From NCBI RefSeq assembly GCF_003182355.1, contig NZ_QGTW01000013.1, forward strand, positions 62,001 through 126,000: DNA of 64,000 bases, written 5' to 3'. The DNA comes from Cytobacillus oceanisediminis. Lineage in GTDB: Bacteria; Bacillota; Bacilli; Bacillales; Cytobacillaceae. Position numbers and translations under genes: made by a program. The notes under the pieces are model-generated. The model did not search any database and was not told the origin of the DNA. It saw only the letters and a program-made list of their open reading frames with translations. Below are positions 37,517-46,713 of this stretch, piece after piece (position 1 is the first letter of the stretch; every line of letters begins with the position of its first letter).

Positions 37517-38983
37517 TCATGTACCGCAATAAGTTCGGTAAGGACGTGCTGATGGTTCGGGCAATTGGCAGTATTCATCCTGTTCAGGCGAATATGCATA
37601 TGGGTTTGAAAGTACATCAAGAAGCTTTCTCATCACATTGTAGTCTCCTTGTTTTACTGCCGCTTCCAATGCCTCTTCTACCTTGTGGTTTCGAGGGATT
37701 AGTGCAGGATTGCTGTTCCTCATTAACTGAATTGCAGCGTCTTTCGATTCTTCCTGCCTGCCCAGTCTTGATTGCCACTTCTCATACCACTGGGTAAATT
37801 CAAGGTTTCCATTTAGATCCGTATCCTCCACATTATTCAAAGTTAATGCCCGGAAGGTGTTGGTATAGTCAGCACCAGACTTCTGCATGATCTTGAGGAG
37901 GTCTTTAATTAGTGTTTCATCTTCTTTTTCTTCGTTTATGATTCCCAGCTTTGCTCTCATGCCCTTAAGCCAATTACTTTGATAAATTTTATTAAAATCG
38001 GAAATTGCATCCTGGGCTATTTTTACAGCCTCATCCTGATCATCATGAAGCAGAGGCAAAAGAGTTTCAGCAAACCTTGCAAGATTCCACCCGCCAATAA
38101 AGGGCTGGTTTCCATAAGCATATCGACCTTCCCTATCAATAGAGCTGAATACGGTTTCCAGATCATAGGAATCCATAAAGGCGCATGGTCCATAATCGAT
38201 GGTTTCTCCGCTAATTGCCATGTTGTCGGTGTTCATAACCCCGTGTATGAAGCCGACCAATTGCCATTGCGATATCAGTGCAGCTTGCCGCTTGATTACT
38301 TCCTGAAGCAGGGAGAGATATTGGTTCTCATCTCCTTCAATTTCGGGATAATGGCGCTTAATTGTATAATCAGCCAGCGCATGCAATTCCTCAACCGGTC
38401 TCCAATTTGCAACATATTGAAAGGTGCCTACGCGCAGATGGCTTCCAGCCACTCGGGTTAGAATGGCACCAGGCAGCTCGGTTTCGCGAATGATTGACTC
38501 ACCGGTTGTCACCACTGCCAGGCTTCGGGTCGTTGGTATGCCAAGCGCATGCATGGCCTCACTGATGATGTACTCGCGCAGCATGGGCCCTAGTGCCGCA
38601 CGGCCATCTCCCCCACGGGAATATGGAGTCCTGCCTGAACCCTTAAGCTGAATATCAACCCGTTCACCTTCCGGAGTGATTTGCTCGCCAATCAGCATTG
38701 CACGGCCATCACCTAACATATTAAAATGCCCAAATTGGTGCCCTGCGTAAGCTTGAGCAAGAGGCGAAGCCTCTTCAGGAACCTCGTTCCCTGCAAGCAC
38801 GGCTAAGCCATTTTCGCTTTGCAGCGCTTCAGCGTTCAACCCTAGTGAATTTGCCAGCGAACCATTAAGTATGACTAATCGCGGCGAACTTACAGGATTT
38901 GGATTAACGCTGGAAAAGAATGATTTCGGTAACCTGGCATAACTGTTGTCAAAGTTCCATCCTGTTTCTGTCTTATTTGTCAT
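37517..38983 (-). CDS. selO: Protein adenylyltransferase SelO (YdiU/UPF0061)
   Basis: 488 aa pseudokinase-fold enzyme that transfers AMP to protein hydroxyls. Family blocks: [76 protein letters not shown] metal/ATP motif and [17 protein letters not shown]. Full length for the family, with the C-terminal [15 protein letters not shown] tail. Single gene. Confidence 0.93.
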   Translation of the reverse strand: MTNKTETGWNFDNSYARLPKSFFSSVNPNPVSSPRLVILNGSLANSLGLNAEALQSENGLAVLAGNEVPEEASPLAQAYAGHQFGHFNMLGDGRAMLIGEQITPEGERVDIQLKGSGRTPYSRGGDGRAALGPMLREYIISEAMHALGIPTTRSLAVVTTGESIIRETELPGAILTRVAGSHLRVGTFQYVANWRPVEELHALADYTIKRHYPEIEGDENQYLSLLQEVIKRQAALISQWQLVGFIHGVMNTDNMAISGETIDYGPCAFMDSYDLETVFSSIDREGRYAYGNQPFIGGWNLARFAETLLPLLHDDQDEAVKIAQDAISDFNKIYQSNWLKGMRAKLGIINEEKEDETLIKDLLKIMQKSGADYTNTFRALTLNNVEDTDLNGNLEFTQWYEKWQSRLGRQEESKDAAIQLMRNSNPALIPRNHKVEEALEAAVKQGDYNVMRKLLDVLSNPYAYSPEQDEYCQLPEPSARPYRTYCGT

Positions 38984-39135
38984 CGTATCCCCTTTTCTTG
39001 TTTGACTTCTTTATCCGGTTATTCTTTATTATGCTCTAGTTCTCTGTTTACATCTTAACATTCACAGCTTTTTATAATGTCTTCTTCTTCTACTTTATTA
39101 TACCTTTTCGCCTTAATGATGGCTCAAATAAAAAA

Positions 39136-39187
39136 GGTGCCTGCCCCCTAGTACGTTAATAAACGAAAGTACTAGCGGCCAGACACC
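39136..39187 (-). terminator. DUF1540 gene terminator (GTGCCTG-type hairpin)
   Basis: Long imperfect stem GGTGTCTGGCCGCTAGTAC with complement and TTTTTTATT on the minus strand. Confidence 0.75.
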
Positions 39188-39199
39188 TATCCTATTTCA

Positions 39200-39355
39200 C
39201 TACTCGCTATGTTCAAAGGTTTTACAAGCAGTTTCCTCAACATCCTCTGCCTCTCTGCCATTTTGGCCAATGACATAAATAGAATCGGCAACACATTTAT
39301 CTCCCTCTGCCCAGTATTTGCAATTTTCTACGTTACATAATACCTCAACTTCCAT
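39200..39355 (-). CDS. DUF1540 small zinc-binding-type protein
   Basis: 51 aa (MEVEVLCNVENCKYWAEGDK at the start), AAGGAGG upstream. Spaced cysteines C7, C12, C21 and C44 with CVADSIYVIG and ACKTFEHSE fit the DUF1540 motif, thought to bind a metal. Function unknown; a single gene between two terminators. Confidence 0.85.
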   Translation of the reverse strand: MEVEVLCNVENCKYWAEGDKCVADSIYVIGQNGREAEDVEETACKTFEHSE

Positions 39356-39551
39356 GTAGGCCACCTCCTTAATGGTTTAGTAATCAATACCCCTTTTAGA
39401 GAGGAACTAACCGCCCATTCTCAATTAAAGGAGATACCTGGGCAAAAGAGGGACTCTTTGGATTTAACTATATTTAACCATTACATACGCCCTAATTCAG
39501 AAATAATTTGGGCATATTAAAGAAAAATCTTTTATAAAGGTGGAGAAAATT

Positions 39552-40136
39552 TTGTCTGATTTTTGCGCCTCATTATGGCCAGAAGAGCCCACACCTGAAA
39601 ATCTGCAAAATTGCGGTGAATGCGGGTTAGACAAACATGGCACACGAATGGTTTGGGGAGAGGGAAATCCTGAAGCACCCATTATCGTTCTTCTCGATAA
39701 TCCTGAATCCCGCGAGAATCGAGAAAACAGGCCATTTGTCTGCGGGACGAGGCAAACCCTACAGCAAGCAGCCTATCAGGCTGGGTTGAAAGCGGATGAC
39801 TTATATGTAACGTATATTTTAAAACGAAAACCTGTACGTGCTTATGAAAAAGAGCAAACCAGGCAAGTTTGCATGGGTCACCTTAAGCAGCAGCTGCTTT
39901 CGAAACAACCTCAGATTATTCTATGTCTTGGGAATATTGCTGTCCAATCCTTCTTTCAGGATCCAGAAAAAGATGTTAAATCATTGCGGGGCAAAATGCA
40001 TAACGTACATGGATATCAAACAACTGTAGCCTATCACCCTTTAGCTGTTAGGCGCCGCCCTAACTTATGGCCATTATTTGTAAGGGACTGGGAATTGGCT
40101 GCAGATCATTATTTTAAACAAGGATCATTTGGCTAA
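39552..40136 (+). CDS. Uracil-DNA-glycosylase-superfamily protein
   Basis: 194 aa from TTG 39552 with AAAGGTGG 7 bp upstream (GTG 39540 would overlap the site). The layout of family 4/5 UDGs is seen: CGECGL at the N-terminus, DDLYVTYILKRKP, LKQQLLSKQPQIILCLGNIAVQ region and HPLAVRRRP as motif 2. Motif 1 (GEAPG in active family 4 enzymes) reads LLDNPES. It could be a divergent repair enzyme; activity is uncertain. Confidence 0.75.
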   Translation: MSDFCASLWPEEPTPENLQNCGECGLDKHGTRMVWGEGNPEAPIIVLLDNPESRENRENRPFVCGTRQTLQQAAYQAGLKADDLYVTYILKRKPVRAYEKEQTRQVCMGHLKQQLLSKQPQIILCLGNIAVQSFFQDPEKDVKSLRGKMHNVHGYQTTVAYHPLAVRRRPNLWPLFVRDWELAADHYFKQGSFG

Positions 40137-40203
40137 AAAGCTTGTACCTGATAGACCTATTAATATTGAGCCAAGGATTATTATCTTAAAAACACTTAAA
40201 AAA

Positions 40204-40259
40204 AGTGCCTGCCACTACCGGATTTATGTCACCTAGACGATTTCAGGAGTGCAGGCACT
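40204..40259 (-). terminator. GTGCCTG-type hairpin
   Basis: AGTGCCTGC (40204-40212) and its complement (40251-40259) with T7 on the minus strand; between the UDG-like gene and rlmD. May end rlmD transcripts. Confidence 0.6.
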
Positions 40260-40418
40260 TCATGTTTATTATTGTGCAGTAAAAATAATCTCTTTTCATT
40301 TTTAACGCTTTTTTTCAATTGTTAATATATAAGCTACGCAGGCTTTTTTCCTGGACCTTTTTTGCACTAACTTTATTCCAACAACTAACAAAAAATGAAA
40401 AAAAATGGGGTTTTTCAT

Positions 40419-41801
40419 TTAAACTTTTAAAACCAGCTCCGTCACACTTTCCACGTGTGCCGTCTGAGGGAACATGTCCACAGGCTGAATTCCATTTACT
40501 TTATATGCGGGACTAAGAACTGAGATATCTTTCGCCAATGTCGATGGGTTACAGGATACATAGACAACTTTCTTTGGCTGCACTTTTAAAATAGTTTTAA
40601 GCAGCTGCTGATCCAGGCCGGTTCTTGGCGGGTCGACGATGATGACGTCTGGTTTCCAGCCTTCTTTTGTCCATTTTGGCAGCCATTCTTCGGCTTTGCC
40701 GACCACATATTGGGCATGTTTGATGCCGTGGCGTGAGGCGTTTTTCTTGGCATCTTCGATCGATTCTCGAATAATGTCCATGCCGCGGATCTCAGCTGCC
40801 TGTTCTGCCACCCATAAGCCAATCGTTCCGACTCCACAGTAGGCATCAGCCACTTTCTCTTTCCCAGTAAGTGCCGCTGCTCTTTTTACTTCGTTGTAAA
40901 GCTTGACTGTCTGTTCCGGATTGAGCTGGAAGAATGTCCGGGCTGATAGTTCAAACTGCAGGTCTCCAAGTGTTTCTTGAATAAAGTCGCTTCCTTCAAG
41001 ATTCATCGTTTCCTGTCCAAAAATAAGAGAAGTTTTTTCACCATTAACATTTTGGATGATTGATTTTACTTCAGGCAGCTCGCTCTTGATTTTTTCAATA
41101 ATAATATCCCTCTTTGGAAGGTCTTTTTGTGTAGTAATCAGAACAACCTGAAGCTCGCCTGTCTGGATTCCGACTCTGACAACTATAGTTCGAATGATTC
41201 CTTTACGAGTTCTTTCATTATAAATAGGAATTCTCAAATCCTGCAGAATTCTTTTAACCGTTTCTGTCGCCTTGGTTGTTTGCGGATGCTGGACGGCACA
41301 GTGTTCGATGTTAATGAGACGGTGTGAATTCATGCCATATAACCCTGCCAGTACTTTTCCGTCTTTTTGGCCAACCTGAAATTGGCTTTTATTTCGGTAG
41401 TTCCATGGGTCTTCCATACCAATTGTTTCTTTTATATTGAGCTTTTCAGGGTTAAGCTTTGTATGGCGCTCCAAAGCCTGAATAATGATATCACGCTTCT
41501 CCATCAACTGTCGGTCATAGCGGAGATGCTGGAGCTGGCAGCCGCCGCATTCGTGATAAACAGGGCATGGCGGCTGGACGCGGTACTCAGATTTTTTTCG
41601 GATTTTTTTTATTTTTGCCTCAGTAAATTTAGGGTTTACTTTCGTTGCTTCTGCCACAATTTCCTCGCCTGGCAATGCTCCTGGCACAAAGACGACCTGC
41701 CTTTTAAAATAGCCGACGCCCTCGCCGTTGATGCCAAGTCTTTTGATGGTCAGCGGAAATGTCTGCTTTAATTTTAATTTAACGGTTTGTTCCTGTTTCA
41801 T
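40419..41801 (-). CDS. rlmD: 23S rRNA (uracil-C5)-methyltransferase RlmD/RlmCD type
   Basis: 460 aa. N-terminal TRAM domain, 4Fe-4S cysteines [18 protein letters not shown]-binding region [26 protein letters not shown], and catalytic Cys in [14 protein letters not shown]. Methylates U1939 (and in Bacillus also U747) of 23S rRNA. It lies 19 bp after the AlkA-like gene and may share its transcript. Confidence 0.92.
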   Translation of the reverse strand: MKQEQTVKLKLKQTFPLTIKRLGINGEGVGYFKRQVVFVPGALPGEEIVAEATKVNPKFTEAKIKKIRKKSEYRVQPPCPVYHECGGCQLQHLRYDRQLMEKRDIIIQALERHTKLNPEKLNIKETIGMEDPWNYRNKSQFQVGQKDGKVLAGLYGMNSHRLINIEHCAVQHPQTTKATETVKRILQDLRIPIYNERTRKGIIRTIVVRVGIQTGELQVVLITTQKDLPKRDIIIEKIKSELPEVKSIIQNVNGEKTSLIFGQETMNLEGSDFIQETLGDLQFELSARTFFQLNPEQTVKLYNEVKRAAALTGKEKVADAYCGVGTIGLWVAEQAAEIRGMDIIRESIEDAKKNASRHGIKHAQYVVGKAEEWLPKWTKEGWKPDVIIVDPPRTGLDQQLLKTILKVQPKKVVYVSCNPSTLAKDISVLSPAYKVNGIQPVDMFPQTAHVESVTELVLKV

Positions 41802-41820
41802 GGTGCTTCATCACTCCAAG

Positions 41821-42681
41821 TTACTCGATGCTCCTCCATAAGTAGAGGGAGGCATAGCTTAAATAAGGATTCCAACTCTTTGAAAAATTCTCCATTTCCT
41901 GAAGAGTCGGTTTCGCTTCTAATTGAAATAGTTTTTTTAATGCATTTTGTATGCCTATGTCTGCGAACGGAAAAAGGTTTGGCCTGCCGAGTCCGAACAT
42001 CAGGAAGTTCTGCACTGTCCAGGGGCCGACACCACGCAATTTGATTAGTTTATCATAAATTTCGTCATCTGAAAGATTTTTAAGCTGTTCAAAGTTTAAA
42101 TTTCCTAAAGCTGTCTCCTTTGCAATACCGATTACATACTCTGCTTTTCGTCCGCTGAATTGCAGTTGGCGAAGATCTTCTACCGTTAGTTCTGCCACTT
42201 TTCCCGGAAGGGGATAGAACCAGGCGCCATCCTTCTCAAAGCCAAAGGTTTTAACAAATCGTTCGGTTAAGGTATGCGCGAAAGCAAGGTTCAGCTGCTG
42301 GTGAATGATACACTTCAGAATGCATCCATACGGATCAAAATCGAGCACAATCGGTGTTCCATAATGCTCATCGAAAATTGGCTTTAATTCTGTATTTTGA
42401 AAATGCTGATGAATCGTCTCCAGCGGAAGATGCCACTGAAAGATTTCCGATAGTCGTTTAGCCGCTTTTTCTTTTAACGGCCCTTCTGTTCCTTCTATTA
42501 TAAATTCCGGTGCTTCTGTTGTTCCGATGGCTTTAACTTGTGCCACGACCGGGGTGTTATCCAATAGCATCGGTACTTTTACAGACCGGCTCTCTATATC
42601 AACCTGATTTAGAGGGTCAATCGCCAGCCTGTCCAGTACAAGGTCAAAATTATAAGGCCCTTCTACTTGTATTTTCTCCAA
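41821..42681 (-). CDS. DNA-3-methyladenine glycosylase II (AlkA-like)
   Basis: 286 aa, TTG start. HhH-GPD base-excision enzyme with helix-hairpin-helix LRGVGPWTVQNFLMFGLGR and catalytic Asp in FPFADIGIQNAL. The long N-terminal domain resembles AlkA rather than short Mag proteins. It removes alkylated purines. Possible operon with rlmD downstream. Confidence 0.88.
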   Translation of the reverse strand: MEKIQVEGPYNFDLVLDRLAIDPLNQVDIESRSVKVPMLLDNTPVVAQVKAIGTTEAPEFIIEGTEGPLKEKAAKRLSEIFQWHLPLETIHQHFQNTELKPIFDEHYGTPIVLDFDPYGCILKCIIHQQLNLAFAHTLTERFVKTFGFEKDGAWFYPLPGKVAELTVEDLRQLQFSGRKAEYVIGIAKETALGNLNFEQLKNLSDDEIYDKLIKLRGVGPWTVQNFLMFGLGRPNLFPFADIGIQNALKKLFQLEAKPTLQEMENFSKSWNPYLSYASLYLWRSIE

Positions 42682-42825
42682 GAAGATCCGTCCTTTATCA
42701 TTTTCCCCGATTATAGCATTTTTCGGTCGTACATTACTAAAAATGTACGGATAATATAGAAAAAGACCCTGAATTTGGGCCTATTTCATGGACTTTATAC
42801 TATTTGAACGGATTTCCAAGTCAGT

Positions 42826-42918
42826 TTACTGGCCAAAACTACAAATTTACCGGCCAAATTGGCTAAAATACCGGCCGATTTTCTTATTTTACCGGCCAAA
42901 ATGTACTTTTTACCGGCT
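42826..42918. repeat. Five-unit 21-bp-period TTACCGGCC repeat
   Basis: The core (T)TACYGGCC ends at 42834, 42855, 42876, 42897 and 42918, a strict 21-bp period, with AT-rich spacers. A 66-codon frame crosses it on the plus strand (42788-42988) reading a YRPxxxx heptad, but no ribosome binding site supports translation. It sits in the gap between alkA-like and pdaA genes. Confidence 0.8.
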
Positions 42919-43027
42919 AACCTCGGAAATGGAAAACAGCTTTTTACTTAATCCGCTAAAATTGGCTTTTATCAACCAAATTTATTAGTTTATTTGCCAA
43001 GGCATATCATATTTCGGCCGAACCTAA

Positions 43028-43819
43028 TCAGTACAGCATTCTCTCTTTAATCGCCTGTTCCCAGGTTAGATCATCAAGGCTTTTAAATGAATAGCCGCGC
43101 TTTTTTAAATCCTGAATGGCTTTTTCCAATGCATCGGCATTATCCTTCGAAACAGTGTGAAGAAGCAGGATACAGCCAGGATGAATTTGGCGCATAATAT
43201 TATCATAAGAGTGTTGCCAGCCTTTTTGCCGATCCGTGTTCCAGTCAACAAAAGCCAGTGACCAAAATACATGGGTATAGCCTTCTTTTTTGGCTAGAGC
43301 CAGTGTCCTTTCGCTGAAAATTCCGCGAGGCGGGCGCAAATAGGCCATTTGCTTAACACCTGTCAGCTTTTCGGTCTCTGCCCGGACCATTTCAAGCTCT
43401 TTTACAAATTTCTCATCGCTGACTCTTGTCATATCTGGATGATGCCAGGAATGGTTGCCAATAATATGCCCTTCAGCAGCCATCCTTTTAACAAGATCTG
43501 GCGCACTTTTTAAATAATGTCCTGTTACAAAAAATGCAGCCGGAACTTCTTCCTTTTTTAAAACGTCCAAAATCTGACCTGTATATCCGTTTTCATAACC
43601 ATTATCAAAAGTTAAATAAATATACTTTTTGCTTGTGTCGCCTTTATAATACGAGCCATGCCTTTCAAGCAATGAATCCAGCGGTTTCCCTGCTTCAGCC
43701 GGCACCTCATCCTTTGCTTTTTTAAACCCCCAGTGGATCGGAGAGTTTCCATAGTCCGCGTATGCTGTTCCAGAAAAAAACAGGAAAAAAGCACTCAGGA
43801 CGATGCTTAGTTTTTTCAT
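43028..43819 (-). CDS. pdaA: Delta-lactam-biosynthetic polysaccharide deacetylase PdaA-like
   Basis: 263 aa from ATG 43819 with GGAG 7 bp upstream (frame opens at 43873). Secreted by a signal peptide (1-21, ending GTAYA). NodB domain: TFDNGYENG (motif 1), HSWHHPDMT (motif 2), YLRPPRG (motif 3), and LLHTVS. PdaA deacetylates N-acetylmuramate for spore-cortex muramic-delta-lactam, fitting an endospore former. Confidence 0.9.
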   Translation of the reverse strand: MKKLSIVLSAFFLFFSGTAYADYGNSPIHWGFKKAKDEVPAEAGKPLDSLLERHGSYYKGDTSKKYIYLTFDNGYENGYTGQILDVLKKEEVPAAFFVTGHYLKSAPDLVKRMAAEGHIIGNHSWHHPDMTRVSDEKFVKELEMVRAETEKLTGVKQMAYLRPPRGIFSERTLALAKKEGYTHVFWSLAFVDWNTDRQKGWQHSYDNIMRQIHPGCILLLHTVSKDNADALEKAIQDLKKRGYSFKSLDDLTWEQAIKERMLY

Positions 43820-43909
43820 ACTGAGCTCCTCCAAATATTTTTTTCTTAGTGTTTGTGATAGGGATAAAAACATTCGCAGGCGGGATTGGCAAAAAATTGC
43901 ACAAAAAAA

Positions 43910-43929
43910 AGAGACCTGTTACAGTCTCT
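43910..43929 (-). terminator. Fumarase gene terminator
   Basis: AGAGAC/GTCTCT stem with an 8-nt loop and T8 on the minus strand. Confidence 0.85.
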
Positions 43930-43942
43930 CTTGCTATATTGA

Positions 43943-45496
43943 TTAGAATACACGCTCTTTGAATTGAGCTAATTTTTCAAGTGATGATTTATCTACATCT
44001 TTATGAAGGCTGTTGCCATGGGAGTCCATTGTGACAACGGCTGTAAAGCCTTCAACCTTTAAGTGCCACATTGCTTCAGGGATGCCGAACTCCATAAGGT
44101 CCACGCCTTCAACAGACTTGATGCAGTCTGCATAGTATTGGGCCGCTCCGCCGATTGCGTTTAAATAAACGCCGCCATGTTCCTGAAGGGCTTCTAATGT
44201 TTTCGGACCCATTCCGCCTTTTCCAATAACCGCACGGATGCCGAATTTTTTCATGATATCACCCTGGTAAGGCTCTTCACGAATACTTGTTGTCGGGCCA
44301 GCCGCTTTTACATGCCACTTGCCTTTCTCGTCTTTCATCATAACCGGGCCACAGTGGTAAATAACCTGTCCGTTAAGATCAACTGGAGCATCATGGTCCA
44401 TTAAGTGGTGGTGGATGGCGTCACGGCCCGTGTACATCATCCCGTTGATTTGTACCACATCCCCTACCTTCAGGCTGCGGATCTGCTCTTCAGTAATTGG
44501 CGCCTGCAATGTAACAATATTTGCTTGTTCTTCCGTTTCCACTGAGGCAGCTGTTTCAAGCTCAGCTTCAGTTGCACCGAAGTCGATTTTCTCGCCTTCC
44601 TGGTACATCCACTCATTAATCTCGCCAGTTTCCATGCTAACTGCAACACCAAGGCGGCGGAATGCCCAGCAATTGTAGGCAACAGATACGAAGAAGCTGG
44701 CAGGGATACGGTTCATAACGCCAACTTTACAGCCTAGAAGTGTAGTTTCTCCACCAAAGCCCATTGTGCCGATTCCTAGTTCATTGGCGTTTTCTAGCAC
44801 ATATTCTTCCAATTTGCGAAGATCTTCATTTGGATTCACATCATCTACAGAGCGGAAAAGCTGTTCTTTTGCGAGGTCATAGCCTGAAGAACGGTCTCCG
44901 CCGATGCCAACGCCAATGAAGCCGGCGCTGCAGCCTTGTCCTTGTGCCTGGTAAACAGAATGCATGATGCATTTGCGGATGCCGTCCAGGTCCCGGCCAG
45001 CTCGGCCAAGACCTTCAAGCTCGTAAGGAAGACTGTATTGGATATTTTTATTTTCACAGCCGCCGCCTTTTAAAATTAGGCGTGCGTCGATGTAGTCTTT
45101 TTCCCATTGTTCAAATTTAATTACAGGCGTTCCATACCCAAGGTTGTCCCCGCTGTTTTCGCCAGTCAAAGAGTCAACAGAGTTCGGGCGAAGCTTTCCG
45201 TCTTTTGTTGCCTTGGCAATCGCATTTTTGATCGCTTCCTTCATTACAAGCTGGTTAGCGCCAACAGGTGTTTTAATTTTGAACGTTGGCAAACCTGTAT
45301 CCTGGCAAATTGGCGACACATTATCGTCAGCCATTTTAATATTATTTGTAATCGTTGCTAAGCTCATTGCTGCTCTTGTACCGGCGCTTTCTCTTTCTTT
45401 CGCCGCTTGTATTGCACGGCGGACGTCGCGCGGAAGATTTGTAGATGTTTCAACAATCAGCTGATACATGCTTTCCTGAAACTTTTCGATGTTCAT
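43943..45496 (-). CDS. fumA: Class I (iron-sulfur) fumarate hydratase
   Basis: 517 aa oxygen-sensitive [4Fe-4S] fumarase with the N-terminal alpha domain (SPICQDTGLPTF, GCSAGFIGVGIGGDRSSGYDLAKEQ region) fused to the C-terminal beta domain (GDVVQINGMMYTGRDAIHHHL, GPTTSIREEPYQGD, KGGMG). Interconverts fumarate and malate in the TCA cycle. Single gene with its own terminator. Confidence 0.92.
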   Translation of the reverse strand: MNIEKFQESMYQLIVETSTNLPRDVRRAIQAAKERESAGTRAAMSLATITNNIKMADDNVSPICQDTGLPTFKIKTPVGANQLVMKEAIKNAIAKATKDGKLRPNSVDSLTGENSGDNLGYGTPVIKFEQWEKDYIDARLILKGGGCENKNIQYSLPYELEGLGRAGRDLDGIRKCIMHSVYQAQGQGCSAGFIGVGIGGDRSSGYDLAKEQLFRSVDDVNPNEDLRKLEEYVLENANELGIGTMGFGGETTLLGCKVGVMNRIPASFFVSVAYNCWAFRRLGVAVSMETGEINEWMYQEGEKIDFGATEAELETAASVETEEQANIVTLQAPITEEQIRSLKVGDVVQINGMMYTGRDAIHHHLMDHDAPVDLNGQVIYHCGPVMMKDEKGKWHVKAAGPTTSIREEPYQGDIMKKFGIRAVIGKGGMGPKTLEALQEHGGVYLNAIGGAAQYYADCIKSVEGVDLMEFGIPEAMWHLKVEGFTAVVTMDSHGNSLHKDVDKSSLEKLAQFKERVF

Positions 45497-45786
45497 TGCT
45501 CTGGTCCCCTTCCCTTGCTCCCTATATAGCTCTTATCTATTATGAAAATTACAATTATTTATCGTCTACCATTATACTCCTATCCGAAACTTATTTAAAG
45601 ACCCACCTTGCAATCGTTTACAGGGTTAAAGCGGAAATTTCGTCATGCAAAAAGGGATAGCAGGAATAGTGGCCTGTTTCTTACAAGGTGGCGTGGTATC
45701 AGCAAAAAACAGAATTTGAAAGGCAAAAGTCACGTTTTCTCTTTTACAAGGGAGTACTTTTATACAGTAATGGTGGCAACAATTAA
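45497..45786. other. Gene-free stretch upstream of fumarase
   Basis: About 290 bp of AT-rich sequence holding the fumarase 5' region. Frames on both strands lack ribosome binding sites. No recognisable RNA. Confidence 0.5.
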
Positions 45787-45808
45787 AAAAGAGCCTATAG
45801 GCTCTTTT
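45787..45808. terminator. Palindromic terminator of the SE1561-type gene
   Basis: 22-bp perfect palindrome centred on CCTATAGG with A/T runs on both sides. Confidence 0.75.
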
Positions 45809-45992
45809 AGTTCTCTCGGTTATTAAATTCACGGCATTTGGATTCAAGGTCGTCAATCATTTCGATTAGACGGTCAATGTCTTCGAGTTCCGTGTCTTCT
45901 GGCTCAATTGCTTCCAATACGTCAAGGAACATATTTAAGCGATGTTTTAAAAAGGTTACTTGCGTATTTTTGTCATGAATCGGACTTCCCAA
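45807..45992 (-). CDS. SE1561-family small protein
   Basis: 61 aa acidic helical protein, TTG start with AAAGGAGAG upstream. MGSPIHDKNTQVTFLKHRL and the acidic IEPEDTELEDIDRLIEMIDD stretch fit this Firmicutes family. Function unknown. Confidence 0.8.
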   Translation of the reverse strand: MGSPIHDKNTQVTFLKHRLNMFLDVLEAIEPEDTELEDIDRLIEMIDDLESKCREFNNREN

Positions 45993-46172
45993 AACGTTCT
46001 CTCCTTTCGTCTCGTTTACATCCTACATGAATTTCAGTATTTCGGCAAATAGGTAGTTGTACATAATATACCCACCCTTCCTCCTGCTCAATATCCCTTT
46101 TCAAAAAAATTGCTGGCGGTTTATTTAATACTCTTTAAAGGAATAGTCATCATAGGAAGAGGAGGGATAGAA

Positions 46173-46688
46173 ATGTTTTTTTCAAGTTGGCAGGATATTG
46201 GAAGAGTCCTTTTAATTGGATTGTTGAGCTATGCTTCGCTTGTCCTGTTTCTCAGAATTTCGGGCAAACGGACTTTATCAAAAATGAATGCATTTGATTT
46301 GGTCGTGACCGTTGCCTTAGGTTCGACCCTTGCCACGATACTTCTTAACAAAAAAATTTCCCTTGCTGAAGGGCTGACAGCATTCGCACTTCTAATTGGA
46401 CTTCAATATATGGTTGCTTGGCTCTCCGTCCATTCATCCAAGTGCAGTGAGTTAATCAAATCCAATCCTGACCTGCTATATTATCAGGGGAGTTTTATAA
46501 GCTCTTCATTAAGTAAGAACCGTGTTTTGGAAGTCGAGGTTTTGCAGGCAGCACGTGCGCAAGGCATTTCTTCTTTAAATGATGTGGAAGCCGTAGTGCT
46601 TGAAACCGATGGGAATATTTCCGTCATAAAAAAAAGCAGCTCAAGCAGCAGCTCAACCCTTTCAAATGTAAGACTAGAGAAAAGCTGA
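46173..46688 (+). CDS. DUF421 (YetF/YdfS-like) membrane protein
   Basis: 171 aa from ATG 46173, with GGAGGGA upstream; the frame opens at 46110. Three membrane helices, then a cytoplasmic domain; RISGKRTLSKMNAFDLVVTVALG is the family hallmark, followed by YQGSFISSSLSKNRV. It ends in a serine run. Related proteins in Bacillus are found in sporulation and stress contexts; function unresolved. Confidence 0.88.
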   Translation: MFFSSWQDIGRVLLIGLLSYASLVLFLRISGKRTLSKMNAFDLVVTVALGSTLATILLNKKISLAEGLTAFALLIGLQYMVAWLSVHSSKCSELIKSNPDLLYYQGSFISSSLSKNRVLEVEVLQAARAQGISSLNDVEAVVLETDGNISVIKKSSSSSSSTLSNVRLEKS

Positions 46689-46713
46689 CGCCATAAAGGC
46701 ATCAGCTTTTTAT
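46681..46713. terminator. Shared terminator of DUF421 and ggt
   Basis: AAAGCTGacGCC/GGCatCAGCTTT stem with T5 on the plus strand; the last ggt codons lie in its right arm. Confidence 0.8.

Noticed and set aside
37979..38461. 160-codon plus-strand frame opposite selO
   Set aside because: Lies entirely antisense to a well-conserved full-length selO; no ribosome binding site or family match.
42788..42988. 66-residue plus-strand protein with YRP repeats as a real gene
   Set aside because: No ribosome binding site, and the 21-bp repeat alone creates the heptad; kept only as a repeat.
45680..45710. T-box-like AAGGTGGCGTGGTATC sequence
   Set aside because: No specifier stem, no competing terminator and no downstream aminoacyl-tRNA synthetase or amino-acid gene on that strand.
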